From: Bacteroidales bacterium
Lineage (GTDB): Bacteria > Bacteroidota > Bacteroidia > Bacteroidales > JAADJA01
DNA length: 64,000 bases
Assembly: GCA_020052415.1 (NCBI GenBank)
Contig: JAGVPB010000013.1
Coordinates: 1 to 64,000, forward strand
Reading direction: 5' to 3'
The notes under the pieces were generated by a model. That model saw only the letters and a list, made by a program, of their open reading frames with translations. It was not told where the DNA came from and did not search any database. Numbering within the stretch: the stretch's first letter is position 1; every line of letters begins with the position of its first letter. The position numbers were made by a program, and so were the translations under genes. This document shows positions 34,734 through 43,760 of this stretch, piece by piece.

Positions 34734-35917
34734 GCTTTTGAAAAGATAAGGGTTGTGTTGTTACCTCCGAACCCAAATGAGTTCGACATAATGTGCCGGA
34801 TGCTGATTTCCCTGATCATTTCTATGACCGGGGAATAGCTCAGCTCTTTCATTTTTGCAGAGAAATTTAAATTTGGCGGAATACAGCCGTTTTTCATAGC
34901 AATGATTGAAATGCCGGCTTCAATAGCTCCGGCGGCTCCCAGCAAATGTCCTGTCATGGATTTCGTTGAACTCACATAAGGGATCCGCGATTGGAAAAGT
35001 CTTTCAATAGCTTTACCTTCTGAAAGATCATTGTTTTGAGTTGCAGTGCCGTGAGCATTGATGTAGTCAATCTGACCGGGTTCCAATCCTCCCTTATCGA
35101 GGGCTGCCTTCATTGACAAAAATGCACCTCGTCCATCCGGTGATAAAGCTGTTTGGTGATGAGCATCGTTAGCATTTCCATACCCGGTGATTTCACATAA
35201 AATTTCTTTCTCCCCGATCACCTTTTCCGATTCAAGAACCAGAAATCCGGCTCCTTCTCCTAGGTTCAGGCCATTTCTGTTTTCGTCGAATGGTTTGCAT
35301 AAATTCTGATCCACGATCATCAGGGTGTTGAATCCATTTAGTGTAAATTTCGATAAGGCATCCGTTCCACCCGCGACAGCCCTTTCTATTCGCCCGCTTT
35401 TAATTAGGCGGGTTGCAAGCATAATGGCATTAGCTGAGCTTGAACAGGCCGTGTTTATAGTTGACAAATATCCCTTAATGCCAAGAAATTCTGCAATCCT
35501 TTCTGTACTATCACCGCAGTCATGCGACTCTATGAACTCATTCTTTGTATCATTGGTTAGAAAATCGTTGTAATATTTTTCGGTCGCCACCATTCCACCA
35601 ACAGTTGTTCCGGAGATAAAAGCGAGAGTGGCAGGGTCTTTTAATCGTGACTGATGCAATGCTTCTTTAGCAGCGATTATTCCCAGCAGGGTCGTACGTG
35701 TTAATCCCGGCCCAAATGAAATTCCAGCCATTTCAGCAAGCTCCTCATCCGTATGTTTTATCTCGCCTGCAACCAACTGATTCCTGTATCCGGTTTCGAG
35801 CAAGGTGATATCTCCGATTCCTGATTTACCGGTCAGAACCGATTCTTCCATCTCCGCGAAGGTATTGCCTATCGCCGAAATCATCCCGCAGCCGGTGACA
35901 TATACTTTTGGGGGCAT
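34730..35917 (-). CDS. Beta-ketoacyl-ACP synthase (KS, FabF-like)
   Basis: A 395-residue condensing enzyme. The nucleophile Cys lies in TINTACSSSANAIMLA near 158. The two His residues lie in YINAHGTATQNNDLSEG and SSTKSMTGHLLGAAGAIEAG. The FabF-like C-terminal SNSFGFGGNNTTLIFSKA ends the protein. It joins malonyl-ACP units to a growing acyl chain. The frame stays open to 36076, but these 53 extra codons (MVACCLLLVACCWLLV...) come from a low-complexity intergenic repeat, so I start at the Met at 35917 (MPPKVYVTGCG). It is translationally coupled to the chain-length-factor-like gene. Confidence 0.93.
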   Translation of the reverse strand: MPPKVYVTGCGMISAIGNTFAEMEESVLTGKSGIGDITLLETGYRNQLVAGEIKHTDEELAEMAGISFGPGLTRTTLLGIIAAKEALHQSRLKDPATLAFISGTTVGGMVATEKYYNDFLTNDTKNEFIESHDCGDSTERIAEFLGIKGYLSTINTACSSSANAIMLATRLIKSGRIERAVAGGTDALSKFTLNGFNTLMIVDQNLCKPFDENRNGLNLGEGAGFLVLESEKVIGEKEILCEITGYGNANDAHHQTALSPDGRGAFLSMKAALDKGGLEPGQIDYINAHGTATQNNDLSEGKAIERLFQSRIPYVSSTKSMTGHLLGAAGAIEAGISIIAMKNGCIPPNLNFSAKMKELSYSPVIEMIREISIRHIMSNSFGFGGNNTTLIFSKA

Positions 35918-35924
35918 GTTTAGT

Positions 35925-36118
35925 GTTGAGTATTTAGTATTTAGACTTGAGAACTGTGACTTGAGACTTGTGACTTGAGAACAGAGAACTGAAAACTGAA
36001 TATTGAGAACACACAACCAGCAACAAGCAACCAGTAACCAGCAACAAGCAACCAGTAACAAGCAACAAGCAACCAACCTGTCTCGCCTACGGCGAGATGA
36101 AACCTGAAACCTGAAACA
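35925..36118. repeat. AACCAGCAACAAGC/TGACTTGAGA low-complexity block
   Basis: About 190 bp of word-like tandem units: TGACTTGAGACT/GAGAACTGA in the first half, CAACCAGCAACAAGCAACCAGTA in the second, ending in GAAACCTGAAACCTGAAAC. It separates the ketosynthase from the methyltransferase gene. It produces the false Cys/Trp-rich N-terminal extension of the ketosynthase frame. Confidence 0.85.
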
Positions 36119-36119
36119 T

Positions 36120-37190
36120 CTATCTCTTCCTGCACTTGACGAGTGTATGGCTTATGCCCAAATTATTATACTCTTCAACAATTTCAAAACCAGACTGTTT
36201 TATCAGGTTTATCAAATCTTCCGAGTGATACATCCTGCTGTTGCCATTTGCAAGACAGGTAAAATATAAGGAAGTCGCGTTCAGAACATAAGACGATACC
36301 TCATACTGCTGCCTGTCCCAAAAGAGTTCAAGAATATATAAAAAAGAATTTTTGCTCATGCACTGATATGCTCTTTTGAGAATACTGATGATCTGTTCCT
36401 CTGAAAAACAATCCAATAGCTGGCTCATCCAGATAGCATCAAACCCGGATGGGAATGGCAGAGAATGATCCAGTAAATTCAGTGAATAAGTATGAATTCG
36501 ATCCTGATACCCCTTAACCTTAATGTTTTCGGTTGCTTTTTTCAACTGGCCGGGAAGATCCATAATGGTTACCTGTACAACATCTGAAAAGCCAATACAC
36601 TGCATTGCAAATTTTCCAGTGTTTCCGCCAATATCCAGCAATTTTTTTACATCTTCCTTAAAGACTACCGGCAACACTTCGGGGAACATCACATCTGAAT
36701 AAAAATGATCAAAATCAAACCAGCTTTTTTTTGCCTTTTCGGGTAGCGACATAAGGTAGGGATAGATCGTTTCCCAGTCGCCAAATTCCTTAAGTCCGGC
36801 AGGTTTGCCTGTTTTAACTGCTTCTTCAAGATGAAAAAATCCCTTGTAACAAACATCATGGACAAAATCAAAATTGACATTTGTCAGTTCATCAGAAAGA
36901 ACAAAAAAACCGGTCTTTGTCAGGAAAAAAATTTCGTTTTTCATTTTCACCAGTCCCATACTCAATCCCGCATCCAGAAGGACTTTAACCGAATAAAGCG
37001 ACAGGTTTAATTTTGAAGCAATCTCACCTGGTTTCATTCCTTTTTCCCTTGCCAGATTCATTTCTCTAAGTATGCCAAGATCCCTTAGCAAGCGAGCCGC
37101 CTGGAACATGATCGGGCCGAAAGCTATTTTCTGAGCTTCGAACCTGGCATTTATTGCACTCAGCTTATCCGAACCGTAATCTTTTTTCAT
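36120..37190 (-). CDS. SAM-dependent methyltransferase (dimerisation-domain type)
   Basis: A 356-residue methyltransferase. The N-terminal winged-helix part (about 10-100) reads MFQAARLLRDLGILREMNLA and MKPGEIASKLNLSLYSVKVL. The SAM-binding motif KKLLDIGGNTGKFAMQCI is near 190, followed by IMDLPGQLKKA and DAIWMSQLLDCFSEEQI. It is more diverged than the O-methyltransferase at 32.3 kb, with Gln-Leu-Leu-Asp-Cys in place of the usual catalytic His position, so the methyl acceptor may be carbon or nitrogen. Homologues occur beside KS genes in pigment clusters of Bacteroidota. Confidence 0.82.
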   Translation of the reverse strand: MKKDYGSDKLSAINARFEAQKIAFGPIMFQAARLLRDLGILREMNLAREKGMKPGEIASKLNLSLYSVKVLLDAGLSMGLVKMKNEIFFLTKTGFFVLSDELTNVNFDFVHDVCYKGFFHLEEAVKTGKPAGLKEFGDWETIYPYLMSLPEKAKKSWFDFDHFYSDVMFPEVLPVVFKEDVKKLLDIGGNTGKFAMQCIGFSDVVQVTIMDLPGQLKKATENIKVKGYQDRIHTYSLNLLDHSLPFPSGFDAIWMSQLLDCFSEEQIISILKRAYQCMSKNSFLYILELFWDRQQYEVSSYVLNATSLYFTCLANGNSRMYHSEDLINLIKQSGFEIVEEYNNLGISHTLVKCRKR

Positions 37191-37311
37191 TCAATAAGAT
37201 AAAACATATTTATTGTGCCTTATTTGCGTTTGCGAAGATATGATTTAATTGCTTTTTGGAGGAATTGAAGTCAGAAAATATCATCTCCACCCAACACGAG
37301 ATTTTGCAGGA

Positions 37312-38601
37312 TCATAAAATATTGATCCTTTTTCCTTTAGTTTCTGGTAATGTCCAAATCCACGCCCCGGTAAGGAGTGCGAAAAGAACTGCGATGGAAA
37401 TACCGCCGCTCAAACCATAACCTGTAGCTACAACAGCAATGATAACAGGAGTAAAGAACTGTATCCCCCTCGCCAGATTAAAAGCTGTTCCCATTGCAGT
37501 TCCACGTATTTTTGTCGGAAAAAGTTCTGCAAACAAAGGCCCATATCCTCCGAACATTCCGGTTCCAAAACCAACAGTGAACATAAAAACGAGGATCAGG
37601 TAATTATGCGCCACGATGTGATTCCAGAAAGTGGTGATCATTAAAAGGCCGATGGCCATGAAAACCGAATAGATGGAATAGGCTGGCCTCCTTCCCAGCC
37701 AGTCTGCCACAAATCCGAATGAGAAGTAACCTAAAAATCCTCCTAATTGTGTAATCAGCATGAATTCTGTTGATTTTGCCATAGTGAAGGCCCTTTCACG
37801 ATGCAAATAACCCGGCATCCATGAATAGGTGAACCAGTAAGCCGACATGTCGAAAATAGCCAGAACAAGGCATAAAATGAAAATCTTCCGGTATTCGGAT
37901 GTGAAAAGCAAAGTAAATTTATTCTTATTTTCTTTCCTGATCTGATCGGTAGTGAGCTTGCCTTCGTTGATAAGCTTTTTCCGTTCCAGCCAAACATCGG
38001 ATTCCTGCATGTTCTTTCTTATAAAAAGCACAAGGATGGCCGGCAGTATTGAAATAAAAAAACTGGCTCTCCAGCCAATGATGGGAGTTATATAGCCACC
38101 GACAAGGGAGGCAAGCGCTATTCCCAAAGGCGCTCCGGTTTGCATGAAAGCCCCAAAACGCCCTCGTACCTTAGCCGGGAAGGTTTCACCGATATAAGTC
38201 TGACCTGTTCCCCATTCTCCTCCCACACCAAGACCGGTAATAATGCGAAAGACAAGTAAAAACCAAAGGTTATAAGAAAATCCGCACAGGAATGTACCAA
38301 GGCTATAAGTTAATATTGTCCATTGAAGTACCCTTTTCCTTCCGAAACGATCCGATAAATAACCGAAAATTATACCACCCACTGCCGTAGCTGCAAGACT
38401 TGCACCAAGAACAAGTGAGATTTCCACATCGGTCAGGTTAAGCTCGGCTTTAATGGAACCCATAAGGAAAGTATAAAGGATCAGGTCATAAAAGTCGAAG
38501 ACCCATCCGGCCCACGACATAAACAGAATGTTGTAGTGTTTGCGGGTAATCCTGCCGTATTCATTAAGAAGTGCGGGCATAAACTGAAAATATATCCTCA
38601 A
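37312..38601 (-). CDS. MFS transporter (metabolite:H+ symporter type)
   Basis: A 429-residue inner-membrane protein with 12 predicted helices. MFS motif GYLSDRFGRKRVLQ follows helix 2, RIITGLGVGGEWGTGQTYIG spans helix 4, and GFVADWLGRRPAYS is the repeat in the second half. This is the sugar/metabolite:H+ symporter type (sialate/lactate-like). The Met at 38580 is also a possible start. Placed at the head of the minus-strand biosynthetic locus, it may export the product or import a precursor; which one cannot be told from sequence. Confidence 0.88.
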   Translation of the reverse strand: MRIYFQFMPALLNEYGRITRKHYNILFMSWAGWVFDFYDLILYTFLMGSIKAELNLTDVEISLVLGASLAATAVGGIIFGYLSDRFGRKRVLQWTILTYSLGTFLCGFSYNLWFLLVFRIITGLGVGGEWGTGQTYIGETFPAKVRGRFGAFMQTGAPLGIALASLVGGYITPIIGWRASFFISILPAILVLFIRKNMQESDVWLERKKLINEGKLTTDQIRKENKNKFTLLFTSEYRKIFILCLVLAIFDMSAYWFTYSWMPGYLHRERAFTMAKSTEFMLITQLGGFLGYFSFGFVADWLGRRPAYSIYSVFMAIGLLMITTFWNHIVAHNYLILVFMFTVGFGTGMFGGYGPLFAELFPTKIRGTAMGTAFNLARGIQFFTPVIIAVVATGYGLSGGISIAVLFALLTGAWIWTLPETKGKRINIL

Positions 38602-38669
38602 AAATAAAAAAAATATATTTCCTGATAGCTCAGATTAATTCTATTTTTACAACTCTAAATTATATATCA

Positions 38670-40505
38670 ATGAAAAATATACCTTTAAGTTTGCTTGTTG
38701 TCTGGTTAATTACCGGATCGTCATTTTTATACGGACAGGCAGAAAATCGCCCGAGTAAAAGGGCATTCTCACCGGTTCAAAACAGAAATCTTAAAAATGA
38801 AGCAGTTAAAACAGGTACGGGAAGAGCTGTCCTGACTCATAACCATAAGATTGCTGTTCCTTCAGAAGCCCCGAAGTCAACTGACGAAAAGCAATTAATT
38901 TCGACCTCAGATACCTTGCATTTTCCACTGGAAGGGACTTACGCATTATATATTTCCGGGCAGGGTGGATATGTTACAGGCAACAATGAATATGGTGACC
39001 TTGCAAAGGCAGATTATTTTGAAGCAAACCTGGAATACCAGGTTAATGGAATTCTTTTTGATTTTGCTCATGCGGTTGGAGGTAATCCGCCTGTTGAAGT
39101 TGCAATTTGGGATAATACCGGTACGGGTAATTCGCCGGGTGTAAAGATTGCGACTGCTTCGGTCAGTCTGAATACCATCAAAAACGATGTTACAAACCAG
39201 GTAATGACTTATGTGCCTTTTAATCCACCGGTAATAATGACCACTTCCTTTTATGCCGGAGTTGTTCTGCCAACTGCAACTGGCGACACACTTGCCATCT
39301 GGTCGAATACAGATGGTGATACCAATCCCGGTATTGGATGGGAGATGTGGAGTACAGGCGCATGGAGTCCAATGTCAAGCAATGATTCATGGGGGCTTAA
39401 TATAGGACAGGCCATTTTCCCGGTAGTTAGTTATGATGAGTCGCTGAATGCTGAATTTTCAGCCAGTGATGTTACAATTCAACCGGGTCAGACCATTACT
39501 TTTCAGGATTTTTCAACTGGAAATCCAACATCGTGGGATTGGACTTTTGAAGGTGGCAATCCCGCAACTTCAAACCTTCAAAATCCTGTGGTTACATATA
39601 ATAACGTAGGTAATTATGATGTAACTTTGGTCGTTGGTAATGATTCAATAAGCGACACCGAATTTAAAGAGGATTATATTTCAGTTGAAGAATCTTCTGT
39701 TGAGACTGACACATTAAATTTTCCCCTTGCCGGTACTTATGCCATCTATATTACCAATTTGAATGCGTATGTTTCAGGAAATAATGAATATGGCGATCTT
39801 GCCAAGGCAAACTTCTTTTCAAATGAACAGGATCAATACATAACGGGTGTTTTGATCGAATTTGCTTATGCAACAGGAGCAAATCCCAATATTGAAATAG
39901 CCCTTTGGAATAATTCAGGAGCCGGCGGATCACCGGGAAGCAAATTGTCAGGTGTTAACATGCCGCTCAACACCATCAAAAATGATATTAATAACCAGGT
40001 AATGACTTATGTTGAAATTAATCCACCTGTTCAAATCGCAACTTCTTTCTATGCAGGTTTTATGCTTCCCACAACTGCAGGCGATACCCTGGTGGTTTGG
40101 TCAAATACCGATGGGGACACGAATCCAGGTACAGCCTGGGAATTATGGAATACCAACCAATGGTACAGCTTTAGTGATGCGGCAAACTCATGGGGGTTGA
40201 ATGTTGCACTGGCTATTTTTCCTGTAGTGCAGAGCACACTAGGTATAAATGAACAGGAACCATTAAATTCAATTGAATTTTATCCAAATCCTTCATCTGG
40301 TACTTTTCAATTGAAAGCCGGGAAGGTCAGGAACGAAGTGTATGAAATTATTGTTTTTACGACCAACGGGATTGAAATTTTCCGACAGATTTTTAGTCTC
40401 CCGGAAAATGTCACAGTTGACCTTTCAAATCAACCGGCCGGATTATATATTGCAAAGATCAAAAGTGGAAATCATGTTTACTATGAGAGAATAATTATCC
40501 ACTAA
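38670..40505 (+). CDS. T9SS-exported protein with two duplicated domains around a PKD domain
   Basis: A 611-residue secreted protein: signal peptide (1-22), a ~175-residue beta-rich domain starting DTLHFPLEGTYALYISG (about 85-260), a PKD domain (about 262-345, FQDFSTGNPTSWDWTFEGGN), a second copy of the first domain starting DTLNFPLAGTYAIYITN (about 350-520), and a type A T9SS sorting domain (FYPNPSSGTFQL ... AGLYIAKIKSG) at the end. The two domain copies are about 60% alike (SGNNEYGDLAKA, LNTIKNDINNQVMTYV, VWSNTDGDTNPGTAWELWNT). It is probably surface-bound; the ligand is unknown. A TATTTTTA element lies 22 bp upstream. Confidence 0.88.
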   Translation: MKNIPLSLLVVWLITGSSFLYGQAENRPSKRAFSPVQNRNLKNEAVKTGTGRAVLTHNHKIAVPSEAPKSTDEKQLISTSDTLHFPLEGTYALYISGQGGYVTGNNEYGDLAKADYFEANLEYQVNGILFDFAHAVGGNPPVEVAIWDNTGTGNSPGVKIATASVSLNTIKNDVTNQVMTYVPFNPPVIMTTSFYAGVVLPTATGDTLAIWSNTDGDTNPGIGWEMWSTGAWSPMSSNDSWGLNIGQAIFPVVSYDESLNAEFSASDVTIQPGQTITFQDFSTGNPTSWDWTFEGGNPATSNLQNPVVTYNNVGNYDVTLVVGNDSISDTEFKEDYISVEESSVETDTLNFPLAGTYAIYITNLNAYVSGNNEYGDLAKANFFSNEQDQYITGVLIEFAYATGANPNIEIALWNNSGAGGSPGSKLSGVNMPLNTIKNDINNQVMTYVEINPPVQIATSFYAGFMLPTTAGDTLVVWSNTDGDTNPGTAWELWNTNQWYSFSDAANSWGLNVALAIFPVVQSTLGINEQEPLNSIEFYPNPSSGTFQLKAGKVRNEVYEIIVFTTNGIEIFRQIFSLPENVTVDLSNQPAGLYIAKIKSGNHVYYERIIIH

Positions 40506-40548
40506 CAAAAATCTTTTAAACATGGAACCTTGAACCATGAACCCAATA

Positions 40549-40752
40549 TTATCCCCCGCTGATCAGGTGTATTACAGCGACATTGTCGCCATCCCTCACT
40601 TCGGTAATGATACGGTCTTCTTTTTTTATTAAGCTGCCATTAACTTTTGTCACCAGCAGTCTGAATGTAAAATTTTTATATTCGATAAGCTCCTGTAAGG
40701 TAAGATGTTCTGCATCTACTGTTTCGGGATTATTATTGAGAGTTATTTTCAT
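40549..40752 (-). CDS. thiS: ThiS/MoaD-like sulfur carrier protein
   Basis: A 67-residue ubiquitin-fold sulfur carrier ending in the required Gly-Gly (VAVIHLISGG), the site of thiocarboxylate formation. It is followed 7 bp upstream in the operon by the ThiF-like gene that activates this C-terminus. No other thiamine gene and no TPP riboswitch is linked to it, while an AOR-family oxidoreductase gene starts divergently next to the pair. So supply of sulfur for the tungsten/molybdenum pterin cofactor (MoaD-like role) is as likely as thiamine synthesis. Confidence 0.88.
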   Translation of the reverse strand: MKITLNNNPETVDAEHLTLQELIEYKNFTFRLLVTKVNGSLIKKEDRIITEVRDGDNVAVIHLISGG

Positions 40753-40759
40753 TTTATTT

Positions 40760-41341
40760 TTAATTGCTTAATAAAATTTCCATTACTGTATTTGCCTGCA
40801 TGTGTGCAACAATTCCAACTCTTGGAGCCAAGGGCGGTAGTTGTTCTGCTATTTCACTTTTTTCGTCTCCGCAAATATAAAGATTATCAATTTTTCGCAT
40901 ACCTATTGAATTACTGTCTCCCCAGCCTGCCATACCCAATCCGGCAACCAGCGGGGTATTTGGAAAATAGCCAAGTACTGTTTCAATAATCATTTGCTTC
41001 ATGTCGGCCCTGTCGAAAGCTTCAACGATTACATCACATTTTTTGAAAATCGTTCTGATAGATTCGGGATTGAGCTTTATAACATGAGGTTCAACTTTTA
41101 CCGCAGGATTTATGAACAGGATATTTTCTTCAAGCGCAAAAACCTTCTTTTGGCCCAATTGTTCGTGAAAATAGTATTGTCTGTTGAGGTTATCCTTAGT
41201 AATAACATCGAAGTCACAGACAATTATTTTACCTATGCCGACACGTGCAAGTGCAACAGCACAGTTGGAACCCAACCCGCCCGCACCTGCTATTCCGACG
41301 GTCTTTTTTTTAAGAATACTCCTAATTTCCCTGAATGTCAT
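40760..41341 (-). CDS. thiF: ThiF/MoeB-like adenylyltransferase
   Basis: A 193-residue E1-like enzyme: GIAGAGGLGSNCAVALARVG is the nucleotide-binding loop, followed by VCDFDVITKDNLNRQYYFHE (the conserved DxDxxxxxNLNRQ) and the substrate-binding VAGLGMAGWGDSNS. It adenylates the C-terminal Gly of the sulfur carrier encoded downstream. It is shorter than MoeB and has no zinc Cys pairs, which fits the ThiF type 2 group. I start at the Met at 41341; a further 12 codons upstream are also open. It is divergent from the AOR gene. Confidence 0.88.
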   Translation of the reverse strand: MTFREIRSILKKKTVGIAGAGGLGSNCAVALARVGIGKIIVCDFDVITKDNLNRQYYFHEQLGQKKVFALEENILFINPAVKVEPHVIKLNPESIRTIFKKCDVIVEAFDRADMKQMIIETVLGYFPNTPLVAGLGMAGWGDSNSIGMRKIDNLYICGDEKSEIAEQLPPLAPRVGIVAHMQANTVMEILLSN

Positions 41342-41432
41342 TGAAGTAAGGTTTAAGTGAGACTCAAACTGAAACAAAAATATATAATTATCAATATGTG
41401 TTATGATAAAAAATCATTTTTCAACATTTTAA

Positions 41433-41463
41433 TTTGGAGATTTGTCATTAAAATTTATTTTTG
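41433..41463 (+). promoter_or_regulatory. Bacteroidota-type promoter of the AOR gene
   Basis: TTTG at 41433-41436, a 19-bp spacer and TATTTTTG at 41456-41463 match the consensus. The ATG follows 40 bp later. Confidence 0.65.
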
Positions 41464-41503
41464 TGAATTCATTAACGATAATTGAAAGATAAAATACAGA
41501 GAC

Positions 41504-43663
41504 ATGACAGATGTAATGGAAATGAAGAAAGCTCACACAGTTCTTAAGCAATGGAGCTATGAATGGAAACCCCTCGACAAGGGCTATACAGATAAAATAT
41601 TATATATTAACCTGAGCAGAAATGAGGTTGGTGCGAAGGACGTACCTCCCCTGATGAAGGAAAAATTTATCGGAGGTAAGGGTTATGGACTCAGGCTTCT
41701 GTGGGATGCAACAAAACACAATACCTGCTGGAACGATCCGGAAAATGAGATCAATATTTCTTCAGGGCCGGTTGGCGGGATCACTCAGTATTCGGGGACA
41801 GGCAAGGCTATCTGCGTTTCAATTTCACCTCAAACCGATATTCCGATTGACAGTAATGTCGGAGGACATTTTGGTCCTTTCCTGAAGTTTGCAGGTTTCG
41901 ATGCTCTCGAAATTCAGGGTAAAGCCTTAAATGATGTGATCATCTTTATTGACGGGATCAACCATAAGGTAGAGATCTTTGATGCCCCCCTGGAACCTGT
42001 TAACAGCCACCTCCTTGCCGAGAACCTGCACGAGATGTTTTCGGATGAAGAAAAAGATAAGAAAAATGTTGCTGTTGTTTCGGCAGGTATCGCAGCAGAT
42101 CATTCATTGATCGGAATGCTGAACTTCAGTTTTTATGACCCCAAGCGCAAGCTTGTCAGGCTGAAGCAGGCAGGTCGCGGAGGAATCGGGACGGTTTTCA
42201 GAGATAAAAAGATCAAGGCATTGGTTGTTAAAATTCCCGGCGTTAAGGGCAACCTGAATAATGTTGTTGATCTCGATTCCATCATCGAAAGAGGTAAGAA
42301 ATTCAACAAGGAAATGCGTGAGCTCGACGACAGTCAGTGCCAGATGCGGGCAATCGGAACAGCTCACCTCACCAACATTATGAACGACTATGATCTTCTT
42401 CCGGTTAATAATTTCAAGTTCGGAAGCCATAAAGATGCCGATAAAATCCACGCCAATGTCTGGAAGTCGAGGTTTACTCAAGGGATTCCTGATGGTTGCT
42501 GGATCGGATGCAATATGTCGTGTGCAAAAGGTATTGACAACTATGAGCTCAGAACCGGCCCGTATAAAGGCTCAAAGGTAATCGTTGACGGCCCTGAATA
42601 TGAATCCACATCTTCCCTTGGTTCTATCATGGGTATTTTCAATCCTGACTTTACCATCGAAACCAATTTTTATTGTGACACTTATGGGATTTGTACGATT
42701 ACCTGGGGAACTACCATGGGTTTTATTATGGAATGTTTTGAAAACGGTATTCTGAACGAAGAACGCACCGGAGGTTTGAAGCTGAATTTCGGAAATGCAG
42801 ATGCTGCTATGGAACTGCTTCACCAGCTCGCACGTGGTGAAGGTTTCGGGTTGATCGCCGGAAAAGGTGTTCGCATGATGAAAAAAATCTTTGCTGAAAA
42901 AGGCTGGGGCGATCCTCAGTTCATGCAGGATATAGGTATGGAAAACAAGGGACTCGAATATTCGCAATATGTTTCCAAAGAATCACTGGCTCAGCAGGGT
43001 GGTTATGCCATGACCAATAAAGGCCCCCAGCACGATGAAGCCTGGCTAATCTTTATGGACATGGTGAACAACCAGATACCGACTTTCGAAAAGAAAGCCG
43101 AAGCGCTTCATTATTTTCCCATGTTCCGAACCTGGTTCGGGTTGATGGGACTATGCAAGCTACCATGGAATGACGTGGAACCTGAAAACAACGCGCAGAC
43201 CGATGAGCCAGCCAAGGTTCCGGAGCATGTAGATAATTATGTGACCATATATAAAGCCGTTACCGGAAAAGAATTTGATAAGAAGGAGCTGATCCGCATG
43301 TCTGAAAGGGTTTATAATTTCCAGAGGATATTCAGCATTCGAAGAGGTTACGGACTTCGGAAACATGATGCACAACCTTATCGGGCTGCCGGCCCTGTGA
43401 CTGCTGAAGAATATGAATCGAGAGCCGAAAGATACGACAAGCAGATGAAGGAGATTATTGGTGTTGATCCGGTGGGAAAATCAACTGTAGAGAAACTGGC
43501 CATTACACGCAAATACCGCGAAGACCGTTATGAAAAGCTTCTCGATGCAGTTTATCAGAGGCGCGGCTGGACAAAGAATGGCGTTCCCAAGATAGAACAC
43601 CTTAAGAACCTGGGGATGGATTTGCCGGAATTGCTCGAGGTAGTTGGTCCATTGCAGGATTAG
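41504..43663 (+). CDS. aor: Aldehyde:ferredoxin oxidoreductase family protein (probable tungsten enzyme)
   Basis: A 719-residue cytoplasmic enzyme. The N-terminal AOR domain reads KILYINLSRNEV, FIGGKGYGLRLLWD, SSGPVGGITQYSGTGKAICV and SNVGGHFGPFLKFAGFDALE, which bind the pterin cofactor. The 4Fe-4S cluster ligands are the three Cys in CWIGCNMSCAKG near 331-339, plus a distal Cys in GLMGLCKLPWND near 551. The family oxidises aldehydes to acids, or the reverse, with ferredoxin. It is ~100 residues longer than classical AOR, with a 30-residue N-terminal and a ~60-residue C-terminal extension, so the true substrate may differ. ThiS/ThiF lie divergently beside it. Confidence 0.93.
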   Translation: MTDVMEMKKAHTVLKQWSYEWKPLDKGYTDKILYINLSRNEVGAKDVPPLMKEKFIGGKGYGLRLLWDATKHNTCWNDPENEINISSGPVGGITQYSGTGKAICVSISPQTDIPIDSNVGGHFGPFLKFAGFDALEIQGKALNDVIIFIDGINHKVEIFDAPLEPVNSHLLAENLHEMFSDEEKDKKNVAVVSAGIAADHSLIGMLNFSFYDPKRKLVRLKQAGRGGIGTVFRDKKIKALVVKIPGVKGNLNNVVDLDSIIERGKKFNKEMRELDDSQCQMRAIGTAHLTNIMNDYDLLPVNNFKFGSHKDADKIHANVWKSRFTQGIPDGCWIGCNMSCAKGIDNYELRTGPYKGSKVIVDGPEYESTSSLGSIMGIFNPDFTIETNFYCDTYGICTITWGTTMGFIMECFENGILNEERTGGLKLNFGNADAAMELLHQLARGEGFGLIAGKGVRMMKKIFAEKGWGDPQFMQDIGMENKGLEYSQYVSKESLAQQGGYAMTNKGPQHDEAWLIFMDMVNNQIPTFEKKAEALHYFPMFRTWFGLMGLCKLPWNDVEPENNAQTDEPAKVPEHVDNYVTIYKAVTGKEFDKKELIRMSERVYNFQRIFSIRRGYGLRKHDAQPYRAAGPVTAEEYESRAERYDKQMKEIIGVDPVGKSTVEKLAITRKYREDRYEKLLDAVYQRRGWTKNGVPKIEHLKNLGMDLPELLEVVGPLQD

Positions 43664-43725
43664 GTTTCACGATCCAGGTTCATCACCTTGTTCGGCTCAG
43701 GCTCTGCCTTAGTCGAACCTATCCT

Positions 43726-43745
43726 TTCAGGCTGCTGCCTGAAAA
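43726..43745. other. Perfect 8-bp stem hairpin downstream of aor
   Basis: TTTCAGGC-TGCT-GCCTGAAA. It follows the aor stop by 63 bp and has no T run, so it may be a weak terminator or an mRNA 3' stabiliser. The rest of 43664-43999 holds palindrome F4 and TonB tail C and no intact gene. Confidence 0.4.
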
Positions 43746-43760
43746 ATGATCTATCTGCTC

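Noticed and set aside
35918-36076. 53-residue Cys/Trp/Leu-rich N-terminal extension of the ketosynthase, looking like membrane helices
   Set aside because: It is translated low-complexity intergenic repeat; the family starts at the Met at 35917.
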